The notes beneath the pieces are model-generated. The model saw only the letters and a program-made list of their open reading frames with translations. It had not been told where the DNA came from and did no database searches. A stretch of 64,000 nt of DNA, from contig JACVTC010000009.1 of assembly GCA_016946835.1 (NCBI GenBank), forward strand, positions 51,001 through 115,000. The letters run 5' to 3'. The stretch comes from Neocallimastix lanati (nom. inval.). Taxonomy: Eukaryota > Neocallimastigomycota > Neocallimastigomycetes > Neocallimastigales > Neocallimastigaceae. A program made the translations under genes and the position numbers. Positions within the stretch are counted from its first letter, which is position 1. Every line of letters begins with the position of its first letter. This document shows, in pieces, positions 23,981 through 35,422 of the stretch.

Positions 23981-23996
23981 CATGAGACTCTTAATC
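23981..23996 (-). promoter_or_regulatory. Primer-binding site complementary to tRNA-Lys(CUU) anticodon arm
   Basis: The plus strand reads CATGAGACTCTTAATC, directly adjoining the 5' LTR. This is the conserved anticodon-arm sequence of eukaryotic tRNA-Lys(CUU) (CTCTTAA loop). The minus-strand site GATTAAGAGTCTCATG would pair with it, i.e. a half-tRNA primer as known for some copia-type elements. The same 15-16 bases follow three copia LTRs in this window. Confidence 0.8.
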
Positions 23997-24205
23997 TGAT
24001 AACTTTGGTTATTTTGGATTTAGTTTTTATATCAACTTTATTTATTATATTTAGATAGATGAGAGCATTTAAGGCACAGAGTGCTTTAAAGAACTAATGT
24101 ACAATAAAATTTCTTTACACCATATTTATAGACATAAAAATGTGGCTTAGACCACATGACACAATAATATAAATATATATAACTAATAATTCACATAAGT
24201 TAACA
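23997..24205 (-). repeat. 5' LTR of the gene-carrying element
   Basis: It is 209 bp long, with the same ends as the copy at 18019-18226. It is flanked on the right by the TTAAC target duplication and on the left by the PBS. Confidence 0.9.
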
Positions 24206-24210
24206 TTAAC

Positions 24211-26762
24211 AATATTAATAATAAATCTTATTTTTTTTTTTATTTTTATATTAATAATGAAAATTTGTATTAATAATATTTTTATATATTGATAATTAAA
24301 ATTTATATATTATATTTTTAATTTTTATATCGAAATTTTTATTTTGTATTGAAAAATATTAAATTTTATTAAAAACCTTTATATTAGAACAGTATTTTTT
24401 TTTTATTTTTATTTGAATATTTTAACAAATTGTAATAATAATTATAGTCAATTAAATAAATTATTATTAGTAATATTTTAGATAAATTTTTCTAAAAAAA
24501 AATATATTTTATTAATATTATAAATGTATTTTATCTAAATTATTATAATTAAAATTTTACATAATTGATTATAAAAATCAATTTAAATTTAATAAATTTT
24601 ATAAAATGTAATAATATAAAACTTAGTGGCAAGAACGACTTTTATACCTTATGAAAAAGTATAAATAGTTGTAAATTTTGCTACTAATTTTTAAAAAAAT
24701 CATCAATTAATGAATTAACAAAAATTAAATAAATAAAATAAATTAATTAATAAAATAAATAATAAATAAATAAATAAAATTTGTGTATTCATTATTATTT
24801 TCTATTTAATTTCTCTAAACCTTAACATTCTTGTATGTAAGAATCTATAATTATTTTTAACAAAATAATTATATTTTCTTAGTTTAGTTATAGTAATATA
24901 ACTTTATTTAAATCATATTACTTTTGTACACTCAATTATAATTAATAATTTATTTAATATTATATTAAATATTTATTTAATTTAGTATTAGAAAATTATT
25001 TAGATAAATAGTTTTAATACATTTAAATAAAAATAATAATTTATTTAATCATTCATTTAGATATTAAATTTATTAGTTTAGTAATTTAGTTAAATTAAAC
25101 TATATAATTAAAAAGTTACTCTATATTGTATAATGTATTCTGTATTTTATAATGTATTTTGTATTTTATAATGTATCTTATATTTTGTATAATACATAAT
25201 TTAATATTATTTATATATTGTTTTCCTTATATGTAAATTCATATTTATATGATCGAAATATCTTATATTCTTATTCTTTTATTTTCAATCATTAGATTAG
25301 ATTAACCAATCGGTTAATTAAGGTTTTTCCAATTACTTTATGGAAGTAATTGGTTTTACTTAATTAATGCGATGATCGATATGAATAGAATATCGATCAA
25401 AAGCTTATCTAGGTTTTTCTATCTAATCTTTTCCTAGATAAGAGATTTGTTAAGATTGGAAAGCACTTTTTTAATTATCCTTATTTTTCAAAAAAGTATA
25501 AATAAGACTCTTGAGTTCTCTTTGAGAAATCAAGAGTTATTATTATAACAAATATAATAAATAATAATAATAATAACAATAATAATAAAATAAATACTTT
25601 TAATTATTTTTATATTAATAAAAAATAAATTTTTTAAAAGAATTTCTTAAAACATAAACCAACTCTCTTTTGAAATTTAGTGTTTTGTTTATTATATTTG
25701 CTATAATAAACTCCAAGCAATTAGATTTGAATCATAGGTAAGTATGATTCTTTTCTAATCTTTAATATTAACAGTTAGAGCTAATATTAATGATTAATAA
25801 TTTAATTACATTTTATAATTAAATTATTACATTGTAAGAAATAATAATTATTTATTAATAAATAAATATTTCTTAGTCTTTTGTTAATATAATAACTGAA
25901 TTTCAATTCAATTTCAATTTCAATAATTCAGTTTTTTGAATTTCAATATTAATAAATAATAATATAATAATTATTATTAAATTATTATATTATTAATTTA
26001 AAGAAATAAATGAAAATAAAAATAATAATTTAATTAATTATAAACAATTTTAATTAAAACTAAAATAAATTAATAATTAATATTCTTATAAAATTATAAA
26101 TAAACAAAATAATAAACAATTTTAATAAATTGTAAATAATAAATAAACAAATTTATAAACATTTCAAAATTAAAATTAAATAGTTGAATAATCTTTAAAT
26201 TACTTTTATTTAAAATAATTAATATTTAATTTATTTTATAACTCGACTTTTATAAACAAATTATAATTAAAACTTGTTTATTTTAATACTTTATTTGTAA
26301 ATATTTATAACAATTATTTATTTTATTGTTTATAAAAATTAATAGTTTAAAATTATTGAAAAATATAAAAAAATGTAAATATTTCATATAAATTATTCTT
26401 TATTATTAATAATTTTAATAAATTATTTTATATAGTCTATAGTTGTTAATAATCAAATTTTTATTATTAAAATTTAAATAAATTATTATAAATAATAAAT
26501 ATTTTATTTTATTATTTTATTAATTTTAATAATTATTTTTCTTTTATTAATTTAAATAAAAATTAATAATTAAATAAATAAATATTAATATTAAAATAAA
26601 ACAATTTTTTTTAATAAAACAATTTGTGTTTCTAATAAACCATATTTATATTAAATTTCTTAAATTCTTTTTATTTTTCTTAGTATTTATACTCTTACTC
26701 TTATTCATTTCTGCAAAATTTAATTTTTGTAGATTAAGAATATCCGGTATAAATCACTGATT
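24211..26762. other. Gene-free AT-rich spacer with a hairpin cluster
   Basis: No gene is seen. Most is simple AT sequence. Five stem-loops occur within 25301-25537 and are listed separately. Confidence 0.5.
25301..25537. repeat. Array of five consecutive stem-loops
   Basis: ATTAACC/GGTTAAT lies at 25301-25318. CCAATTACTT/AAGTAATTGG is at 25329-25353. GATCGATAT/ATATCGATC is at 25374-25398. CTTATCTAGG/CCTAGATAAG is at 25404-25442. ACTCTTGA/TCAAGAGT is at 25507-25537, with an inner TTCTC/GAGAA pair. All stems are perfect and the stem sequences are unrelated to each other. Confidence 0.7.
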
Positions 26763-27593
26763 TGCTACGATACAAATAATTTATAAAAAATAAATAAAAA
26801 ATTAAATAAACTATTAAGATTAATTAATAAATAAAAAGAATAAAATATTAAAGTATTAAAACATATAATAATGAAATTAAATAATGTATAAATAACTAAA
26901 TTATTTAAAATAATGTATTAATTGTATTTATTTAATATTGTAATAGTAAACAATTAGATATTTTATTATAAATATTTAAAATTATATTTATTATTATTTT
27001 ATATTTTTATTATAAAATTTTTATTATTCTTTATTATATTTTTATTATTGTTTTATATTAAATATTATATTAAAATTATATTTTATTATATTTTATTATT
27101 ATAAAATTATTATATTTTTTGTTACTATATTTTTATTATATTTTATATTTTTATTTTTACTCCAATCAAATAAATGCTTTAAAGATATAAAAAGAACTAA
27201 GTAAAATAATACTTTAGTTCTTCCTCTTCTTTCAACTTTATTTTTATATTTTTCTTTTAATTTTTCGAGAATGAATAATTAAATATTTTTAATTAGTATA
27301 ATTAAATAATTAAATAAATAAGTAAGTAAAATTAAATTATTCTCTTAATAAATTGTTTAGTTTTGTTTTTTTTGTGTTTTGTTACGATTAAGGATAAAAA
27401 TAATTTTGGTTTGTTTTAAATATTTAGTTTGTTAGGTAAATTAGTTATATTATAGATATAAAATTTTATTAAAATATTTATTTTGTTATTTATATTAGAA
27501 TACTTAAAATAATATTTATTTTTGTTAGAGAAAAATTAAATTTTAATTATTAGAATATTATATTTTTTTTATATAATCTTCAATTCTGTACCA
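26763..27593 (+). repeat. 5' LTR of the plus-strand Ty3 element
   Basis: It begins TGCTACGATACAAAT. From there to about 27440 it is repeated in the split 3' LTR (34149-34332 plus 36861-37349). The right end is placed at GTACCA, seven bases before a tRNA-complementary site; this end is an estimate. Confidence 0.7.
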
Positions 27594-27600
27594 TAAATCT

Positions 27601-27623
27601 TGGCGAGCTATGCAGGACTTGAA
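27601..27623 (+). promoter_or_regulatory. Primer-binding site, tRNA 3'-end type
   Basis: TGGCGAGCTATGCAGGACTT followed by GAA is the complement of a typical tRNA 3' end: a TTCAAGT T-loop, a CCTGC stem, a seven-base acceptor strand, a G discriminator, then CCA. The tRNA is not identified; a G discriminator would suit tRNA-Ser among others. Confidence 0.65.
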
Positions 27624-28596
27624 GATAAAAAAATAATATGAAAATAATAATTAAAAATATTAGATAAATAATAAAGTTGTAGAAAAAAAATTAGCCAATA
27701 GAATAGTTAGAAAATTGACAAAAAAAAATATTTTGGATTATAAATTAAAGTTGGAAATTTTATTAATAAAATTATTGGTAATATAATTAAAGTAATAATT
27801 TTTGTAAATTTTGATATTGGAAGGTTTAAATTTTTATAATTAAATTTAAAATAAATAGTATTTGGTAAATCTTATTTTATTAAGATTATTAAATACTAAT
27901 AAAAAGAATATTTATTATTTTCATTCAAAAGAAAAATTAAAACCAAAAATTATAAAGACTTATATACAGTGTAAAAACCGGTTGAAAATTAATTAGTAAA
28001 GAATTAGGGTGATTCCAATTTTTACTAATTAAGGTTTTTAATCGATCTCGTGAGTGCGTGAATACGTCCCAAAGTAATAATTTATAATCCCCCAGACACC
28101 TCTCCGTAGTTCGATAACTATTCGAGTGTTGGCAGGGTTTTTGAACAAGATCGAGCATTGGAACAATAATAAACTTATATCACCGAAGGTATAAGGTCCA
28201 TTTTACAAATCTTTATAAGAATATAAAAATAAAGTTTTATTATCAATACCTCGAAATAATTAATCAATTCAATAAAAAAAATAAAATTTTTTCATTCACA
28301 CAATTTAATTAATTTAATTTCAATTTATTCAATTTCACTTCAGTATCAGTTTAATTTAAAAATAATTATCACTCTAAATTTAAATTTTTAAACAAGAAAT
28401 TTTCACCTTTATATTATTTATTCATAAAAAAAAATTATCAATACTTTAATTATTCATCCATTAAAAAATTAATTCAAAAGTTCAAACAAAATAATAAAAA
28501 ATATTTGTAAGAAATAAAAAATAATCTTATAATTAACAAAACAGTAAAACTTATTCATTTATCAATCCATCCATCAATATATTCAATCGTATTAAA
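27624..28596 (+). other. Leader of the plus-strand Ty3 element
   Basis: This is non-coding sequence between the PBS and gag. The segment 27985-28200 is clearly GC-richer than its surroundings, with CCCCCAGACACCTCTCCG and TTCGATAACTATTCGAG. It may be a structured leader or an old insertion. Confidence 0.45.
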
Positions 28597-29553
28597 ATGA
28601 AAATATTAGAACTAGAGAGTTTGCTTTCCCCGTCTTAATGAGTACGATTGAGATATTGATTCTTGGTGTGATGAATTCACAAGAATCATGTCTTTAGCCA
28701 ATATCACCAATCCAATGAGTATACACTCCTGGGCAATGGAGTGTGTTGAAGAAAAATTAAGGGGAATAATACAAGATTTATATACAATTGAAGATGGTGT
28801 TCACAATTATCCAACAATTCTGGAAATTAAGGACACAATTGAGTAGGCTTTGGAAATAACACCACAAGAAAAATGCAAACGACTTCAACAGTTAAGAATC
28901 CAGAAAAGAGAAAGCATAAGAAATTTTAATTGGAGATATAAAAAAATGTATAATAATCTCCCAAAGTTTTATCAAACATTTATTACAGTAGAAGATTATG
29001 AGGAATCAATTATTTATAGACCCTACGCAAGATCACAAGTAATTACACAAAGATGTTTGGATTTAGAAGATTCATTTGAAGAATTGCCGAAAGAGCTGAA
29101 GAAAGAAGAAATAACAATAATGAAGTTATAATGACAACATTATATAATACTCATCCATTTTATTACAACAATAATAATTACACAGTTAATCCTTACAGAC
29201 AAACCAAAACAATAAATTATAATTCCACTTTTAACGGAAGACAAACTTACATCAAGAAAAATAATTTTAATCAAAGATATAACAAAGGAAATTATGACTT
29301 TCAAAATAATTATAATAGAATTCACTTTAATAATGATAAAGTCAATAATTATACAAACTATAGTCCTATTACAAGAAAAGAATCAAACTTTTCTAATAAT
29401 AATAATATTAATGAAACAAAATCAACTTATAATAATCAAAAAACTTGCTATAGATGTGGTCAAAAGGGTCATTATTACAATCATTGTCCTTACTCTTTCA
29501 AACAACTTTCAGAAATGGAAGAAAAGAATAGTAATGAATCTTTAAACTTTTAA
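28597..29553 (+). pseudogene. Ty3-type gag with CCHC knuckle (broken)
   Basis: The capsid-like blocks are SWCDEFTRIMSLANI, SIHSWAMECVEEKLRGI and TPQEKCKRLQQLRIQKRES. An in-frame TAG at 28843-28845 replaces a sense codon between IKDTIE and ALEI. A frame change near 29131 leads into an Asn/Tyr-rich spacer and the knuckle CYRCGQKGHYYNHC (residues about 106-119 of the second frame). The start region near 28597 is also shifted. Gag builds the particle and the knuckle binds RNA (family knowledge). The protein is not producible as it stands. Confidence 0.8.
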
Positions 29554-30900
29554 ATGGAAGAAGGAAAACTTCCAACAATCAAACCAAAAATGAAGTTGTT
29601 GCTGTTGCTGTAAGAAATAATAAGAAAACAAATAAAGAAAAGCCTTATAGTAAATCTAAAACAAAAACAAATAAAACTATTAATACCAAGAATTTTCATA
29701 ATATTGAAGTTGAAAAATGGAATTAGAAAATGATGAATTACAAACAAATGAAAACAATAATACGAATGCTAGTTTTGATATCGATAAAAGCAATAGCAAT
29801 AAAACTCAAACTGCGAACGATATTTCAATTTTTCCTATTACAACACGTTCGACTGAAACTGAAAGACTTAATGAAATTGACGTTTCAGTTTTTGCACAAC
29901 TATCTATCAACAAAGCGAAACAAAATGTTAAAAAACAAAAAGAAAAAGAAATCATTGAAGAATCAGAAAATATTATTCAAGAAACTAATTTTAATAAACA
30001 AAATAAATTACCAAGTACACAATTAGAAGAAAGAAAAACTAAAAATAACAATACTGACAAAATAGAAAAAACATTATGATAATGGATGGACAACCAAAAT
30101 ATGATATAACAAATGATCTCAATAATAAATTTGCAAATATTACATTTTCACAATTATTAGATATTAGTCCAAAATTACGAGCGGAATTTATAAAAGTATT
30201 GAGTCTAAAAAGCGCTGTAATAAATAAGGAAACTCCAGAAGAAATCATCTTATCAGTAATGGTTAGAGATGATGTAGCAACAACAGAATGTCAAATTAAT
30301 AATAAAAGAATCGCTTTTTAGATACAGGTGATAGTATAAATATAGTTACCAAACAATTTTTAAACAAGCTAGGAAAAATTAAACCAGTGGGATAAGTAAA
30401 AAATAATATTTTTCAAGTCTTAACAAAAGAAAATGTATATACATAGATATATTTATTAAATGTTAATATTGGAAAGTTAAATTTACACGATATTTTTAGA
30501 GTTATTGATAGTAAACATAATTTATTTGATATTTTAATTGGTTATGGAACACTTAAAGACAATAATTTATTTATAAACCCAATAAATAATTCTCTATGCC
30601 TTATGAAAGAAAATAATTCATGGAAATGTTTAACAAAACTTGGAAAGGAAAATAATGAAGATGTTATTAACGATGATGAAGAAGATGAATCAATAAATAC
30701 AGATGATAAATCTAATTCTGATATTAATAACAATTCTTATTTATACTGCTTTATTAATGAAAATAAAAATGAAAATAATAATAAATTGTTAGAAAACCAT
30801 AATGAAGAATTAAATACTATAAATAATAATAATAGAAAATTAATAATAAAATTGATGAAGATGAAAATAAAAAGGCGAAATTACTACAAAACATTATAAT
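29554..30900 (+). pseudogene. Ty3 protease region with a frameshifted but intact DTG motif
   Basis: An N-rich linker (29717-30079) precedes FANITFSQLLDISPKLR, the same pre-protease motif as ITLAQLL in the 9.5-kb copy. The retropepsin triad occurs as FLDTGDSINIVTKQFL near 30315-30360. It is one base out of frame with the upstream codons, at a T5 run (30316-30320). The later protease strands are present but full of stops. A Glu/Asn-rich linker at 30603-30899 leads toward RT. Confidence 0.7.
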
Positions 30901-32163
30901 TGAAATTCCCAATAAAAATAAAAATAAAGTTAGAAAATTATTAAAAGAATTTTCCACTATTTTTGCAACAAAAATTGAAGAACTTCAACCGACAAAATTA
31001 TTCCCACACAGAATTCATCTAGAAGATAATGTCAAACCAATAAAACAACGATGTTATAGGTTTTCTAGGGCTCAAGATAAAGCACTTAAGGTTGAATTAG
31101 AAAAACTTATAAATAACAAGTTAATTGAACCTTCAAATTCTCCCTGGTCCTCTCCAGTTATATTAGTACTAAAAAAGAATAAGAAATGATGATTGTGTGT
31201 GGACTTTAGGAAATTAAATACCATCACAATAAAAGATGCCTATGCATTACCTTTAATCGATGAAATATTATTTTCAATTGGAACTGAGGTTAAAGTGTTC
31301 ACTACAATCGATTTATTTTCTGGTTTTCATCAGATTCCAATGTATAAAGACGATATACCTAAAACAAGTTTCACCACTATGTATGGCAATTACCAGTTTC
31401 GAGTAATTCCTTTTGGATTATGTAATGCTCGCGGAACCTTCCAAAGAGAAATGAATAAGATATTTCTACCACTTATTGGAATTTGTATGTTTGTCTATGT
31501 TGATGATTTAGTTATATTCTCTCCTTCTATTGAACAACATATAGTGGATCTTAATAAAGTATTCAACATCATTAAAGAAAATAATTTAAAAATTAATTTA
31601 GAAAAATGCAACTTCTTCAAAGAAAAAGTCAATTAATTAGGTCATACTTTATCAATTAATGGAATTTCCTCTATACAAGAAAAAATTCAAGTTATTTTAG
31701 AATGGATTCCACCAAGAAATATCACTCAATAACAGTCCTTTCTTAGTGCAGTCGGCTATTATCGAAAGTTTATATTCAACTTTGCTAATATTGCTAAACT
31801 ATTGTTCAAATTATCTAAGAAAGGTGTTAAATTTATATGGGATAAAGAACAGGATGATAGTTTCAATGAATTAAAAATTAAGTTAGCTTCTGCTCCAATT
31901 TTAACTATGCCTAATTTTGACAAACAATTTATTATCCGTACTGACGCTTCTTATGATGGTATTGGAGGTGTTTTCCTTCAAAAAGATGAAAACAACATTG
32001 AAAAACCTACTCATTTTGTAAGTCGCTCTTTAAAGCCGGCGGAGAAGAATTATGCAATAACAGATCTTGAGGGTACAGCTGCGACTTACTGTGTTACAAA
32101 ATTCAAGTCTTATATTGCTGGAAATAAGTATGAAACACTTCTTTACACAGACCACAAACCATT
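30901..32163 (+). pseudogene. Ty3 reverse transcriptase and N-terminal RNase H
   Basis: RT blocks in order: EKLINNKLIEPSNSPWSSPV, then two consecutive TGA codons where family members have W-R, LCVDFRKLN, FTTIDLFSGFHQIPM, VIPFGLCNARGTFQREMN and the intact catalytic box VYVDDLVIFS. The connection has LGHTLSINGISS (after a stop) and FLSAVGYYRKFI. RNase H begins with RTDASYDGIGGVF, ALT-type FVSRSLKPAEKNYAITDLEG and LLYTDHKPF, where an LTR-like insert cuts it. The polymerase motifs are well kept, so decay is moderate. Confidence 0.85.
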
Positions 32164-33060
32164 TGTAAAGATATCTTTATATCTTTAATAAATTTATGTA
32201 ATACATTATTACATTAATTTATGTATGAAATTTTTGCCACGATATCTTGAATAAAATTATGTAATTTACATTAATTTATGAATTAAAACATATTTCAATA
32301 AATTTATGTAAACGAAAAATCATACATCAAATTTACGTACATGAATTAAATACTTTAAACAATTACTTCTCCTTAAATTAATAATTGAAATTTAAAATTA
32401 TAAATTAGAACTTAAATTATTTAAATTTATATTTATTAAATATGAAATTAAATAATTTAATCACAAAAAATTCGCCAAATCTGTTATTGTTAAATTTTTA
32501 TTTATTTAAATAGTATAGATTAATATTATTAATAGTTTTTAGTTTAATTTTAAATTAGTTAAAATATTTAAATAGTTATAACAAAAAATAGGTATAATAA
32601 GAAATAGTTAATTAAAAAATTATACTATAATTAGTTTAGTTTAAATATTTTATTTTTTTTATAAAAATAATTATTATTAATATTTAAATTGAATATATGT
32701 AAATTAAATTAATTTAATATATTAGAATATAATTAAGAAAAAATATAAATATTGTAAATTTTCTTTAATTGAAAGAATGTAATTGTTATTTTTTATGATT
32801 TTATAGTTCAAAACATAATAAGAACTATTTAATAAAAGATTTTTCATAAAACAATTATTTTAATAAAAGAATTTATTTTATAATATAGTATTTTGTATTA
32901 TTATAATCTGTTTTGACATAAAACTCTTTATACCATTAGTAGGATTATTCAAAAACAAATGAAATAGGTGAAAATAATTATAATAATTTACTTTCTTGTT
33001 ATAAAAACAAATTCATAGTAATTAATAATGAGAATATTTTAAAGATGATGATAAACTGAG
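32164..33060 (+). repeat. LTR-like insertion in RNase H, related to the 8828-9532 solo LTR
   Basis: It begins TGTAAAGAT, as does the minus strand of the 705-bp solo LTR, and shares AAATTTATGTAAAC-type phrases with it. The RNase H end and the linker to integrase are missing on the far side, so the insertion came with or was followed by a deletion. The right boundary is uncertain. Confidence 0.55.
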
Positions 33061-34137
33061 AAAAGTTATTAAGAATCAAGACTAAAAAGTTGATTTAATA
33101 TTAAAAGCACATAAAATTGGTCATGAAGGTGTATTTAAAACCTATAATAGACTTAAACGTGACTATTATTGGACCAATATGATTCTTGATGTTAAGTATA
33201 TTGTAAAAACCTGTGAAAGATGCCAATTATTTAGACCCCAGTCGTTTAACTATCAAACAGAAGACATTGCTACTAAACCAGGATTACCGTTTTCAAGAGT
33301 TGGTTTAGATATTATAGGCCCACTCCCAACAACAAAAAAAGGAAATAAATATATATTAATCTTAGTTGATTATTTAACAAAATGGGTAGAAGCAAAACCA
33401 AAACAAAATATTGAATCCGATGATGTAATTGAATTTTTATCTGATATTTTTGCTCGATTTGGTATACCTGAAGTAAGCGTAACTGATAATGGTCCACAAT
33501 TCTGTTCTGATAAAACAAAAGCATTTCTTGATTTATATGGCGTATTCGTTCAATTTGTTGCTACATATCATCCTGAGTCAAATGGTGAAGTTGAAAACCG
33601 TAATAAAGAAATTGGAAAATACTTAAGATTATTATGCAACAAAAACACACTTCTATATGGGATGAAATATTACCAAGTGCGTTATGGGCTTTAAGTACTT
33701 GTAATAATGAAAAGACAAAATTTTCAAATTTTGAATTGTTGTATGGTCGTTGTGATCTTCAACCATTTGAATTAATGTTGAACTTAGACAAAAAGGAAAA
33801 TTATGAAAGCGAAGATGAATTTTTAAATAGAAGGTTTACTACTCATTATAAATGGATAAAAGAAGCCATAAACAATATTCAAACTGCAAATAAAATATGG
33901 GAAGATAGAAGAAAACAAGTTAAAAGACTTAAAGCAGAATATAAACCTGGTGACTTAGTATTAGTTAAATATATAAATAGAAGAAAACTTGATCCTTATT
34001 TCTTAGGACCAATGAAAATAGTTAAAAAACAATTTAACACAGTAACGCTTTGTGATTCAGTTACTAATGAAATAGCCGAAAGAAATGTTCATTTAAAGAA
34101 TATCATTCCGTATAGATTATGTGAAATTGAAACTTAA
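33061..34137 (+). pseudogene. Ty3 integrase (frameshifted)
   Basis: The zinc-binding H/H/C/C segment is AHKIGHEG to CERCQLF. The catalytic core has GLDIIGPLP (Asp), VTDNGPQF (Asp) and HPESNGEVENRNKE (Glu), so all three D,D(35)E residues are intact. A frame change near 33630-33680 separates them from TSIWDEILPSALWALST. The C-terminal SH3-like domain has YKPGDLVLVKYINRRKLDPYFLGPMKIVKK. The stop is at 34135-34137, eleven bases before the 3' LTR. No chromodomain is seen. Confidence 0.85.
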
Positions 34138-34675
34138 GGGTGGCATCATGTTACAATACAAATAATAAATAAAAATAAATAAAAAATTAAATAAACTATT
34201 AAGATTAATTAATAAATAAAAAAGAATAAAATATTAAAGTATTAAAACATATAATAATGAAATTAAATAATGTATAAATAACTAAATTATTTAAAATAAT
34301 GTATTAATTGTATTTATTTAATATTGTAATAGTGTTAAAATATAGTAAATAAAATTATACATTATGCTTTATTATAAAATAAAATTAATATAAAATACAT
34401 GTAATAATTATTATTCAGAAAATGATTCTTCTTTATTAATAAAATATTATTAAATAAGTAAAATATATAATATAAAATAATTAATCTGAGCTTCACTCAT
34501 TGACTGATTAAGAGTCTCATGAAAGAGACCATAAATATATTTATATAATATTATATATTTCTTTAAAAAAATTACTATATTCAAATTTAAATTTATTTTG
34601 TAAAATAAATAAATATATAATTAATTTATTAAATAATTAAATATAAAAGTAAATAAATAAAATTTTATTAAAAAT

Positions 34676-35422
34676 TTGATGTTTAAAATCATGGGAAGAA
34701 AAAGAACTCAAGAAACAGAAATCTCCGAAGTTAATTCCACTTCCTCTTCATCAACCCCTAGTATTAATAAAAATGAAAACATTAATAAAGATGAGGATAA
34801 TGTTCCTCAAAATGAAATTTTATTTCAAAATTATGTCTATAAAGATTTATTAATTAAATCCGTATTTAATTACAAAGATTTTAAATTAAATACCTCAAAT
34901 TTTGAAGATTGGTTTATTGAATTAAAACGTCATCTAATTGCACAAGATTACGATGAATATATTGAAAAAGAATTTGTGTATGATGTCATGACTAGAAAGC
35001 AAATAAAATATGATAACGCAGATCAATCAATAATATCTAGTAACTTAGACTTAGAAACAAAGGCTTATCTAAAAGGTTGTAGGACTGCATATCAAATGAT
35101 TGATAGACTTAAAAAACAATTCTACAAATCAGGAGAATCCTTATTAAATTTATTAATGCAAAAAATCAAAATTTTAGAAATTAATAATAACAATTATATT
35201 CTATATCTCAATGAACTAAAAAATCTATTTGAACAATATGATATGGAATGTGTCAAACTAAATAAAAACAAACTAACTGAAGAAAGTAAAATCATTTATG
35301 CTTGCGCTAAATTTTATAAATTAACTTCGAACTTATATAATATTCCAATTAAAACTTTTAAATCTGATAATGGAACTGAATACATAAATAAAAATGTTAC
35401 TTCGTTTTTAAATAATCACTGA
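34676..35422 (+). CDS. Copia gag fused in frame to an integrase fragment
   Basis: The start is MMFKIMGRKR at 34676; the second Met (MGRKR, 34691) is equally likely. Residues about 50-215 are a Ty1/copia gag: FEDWFIELKRHLIAQDYDEY, AYLKGCRTAYQMIDRLKKQF, LNELKNLFEQYDM. After about residue 222 the protein runs directly into the integrase core at KTFKSDNGTEY (second catalytic Asp), with no zinc knuckle, protease or first catalytic Asp. An in-frame deletion therefore joined gag to integrase. A TGA follows at 35420-35422. Confidence 0.8.
   Translation: MMFKIMGRKRTQETEISEVNSTSSSSTPSINKNENINKDEDNVPQNEILFQNYVYKDLLIKSVFNYKDFKLNTSNFEDWFIELKRHLIAQDYDEYIEKEFVYDVMTRKQIKYDNADQSIISSNLDLETKAYLKGCRTAYQMIDRLKKQFYKSGESLLNLLMQKIKILEINNNNYILYLNELKNLFEQYDMECVKLNKNKLTEESKIIYACAKFYKLTSNLYNIPIKTFKSDNGTEYINKNVTSFLNNH

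Larger units (their letters stand above)
18019..24205 (-). mobile_element. Gene-carrying non-autonomous LTR retrotransposon (copia-type ends)
   Basis: This is a complete 6,187-bp element on the minus strand. It has 209-bp and 208-bp LTRs differing by one substitution and one single-base gap. A perfect 5-bp target duplication TTAAC lies at 18014-18018 and 24206-24210. The LTR ends are TGTTAAC and GTTATCA. A primer-binding site adjoins the 5' LTR and a polypurine tract adjoins the 3' LTR. No gag, protease, RT or integrase is recognisable in the 5.77-kb interior. It holds one intronless gene for a secreted peptidase-like protein, in the element's sense strand, and 2.4 kb of repetitive hairpin-bearing sequence. 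The near identity of the LTRs indicates a recent insertion. Movement must have used proteins in trans; copia elements with the same PBS are present in this window. Confidence 0.85.

Noticed and set aside
27937..28158. Minus frame of 73 codons with ordinary-looking composition
   Set aside because: It lies antisense in the leader of the plus-strand Ty3 element, has no similarity I recognise, and is explained by the GC-richer leader.
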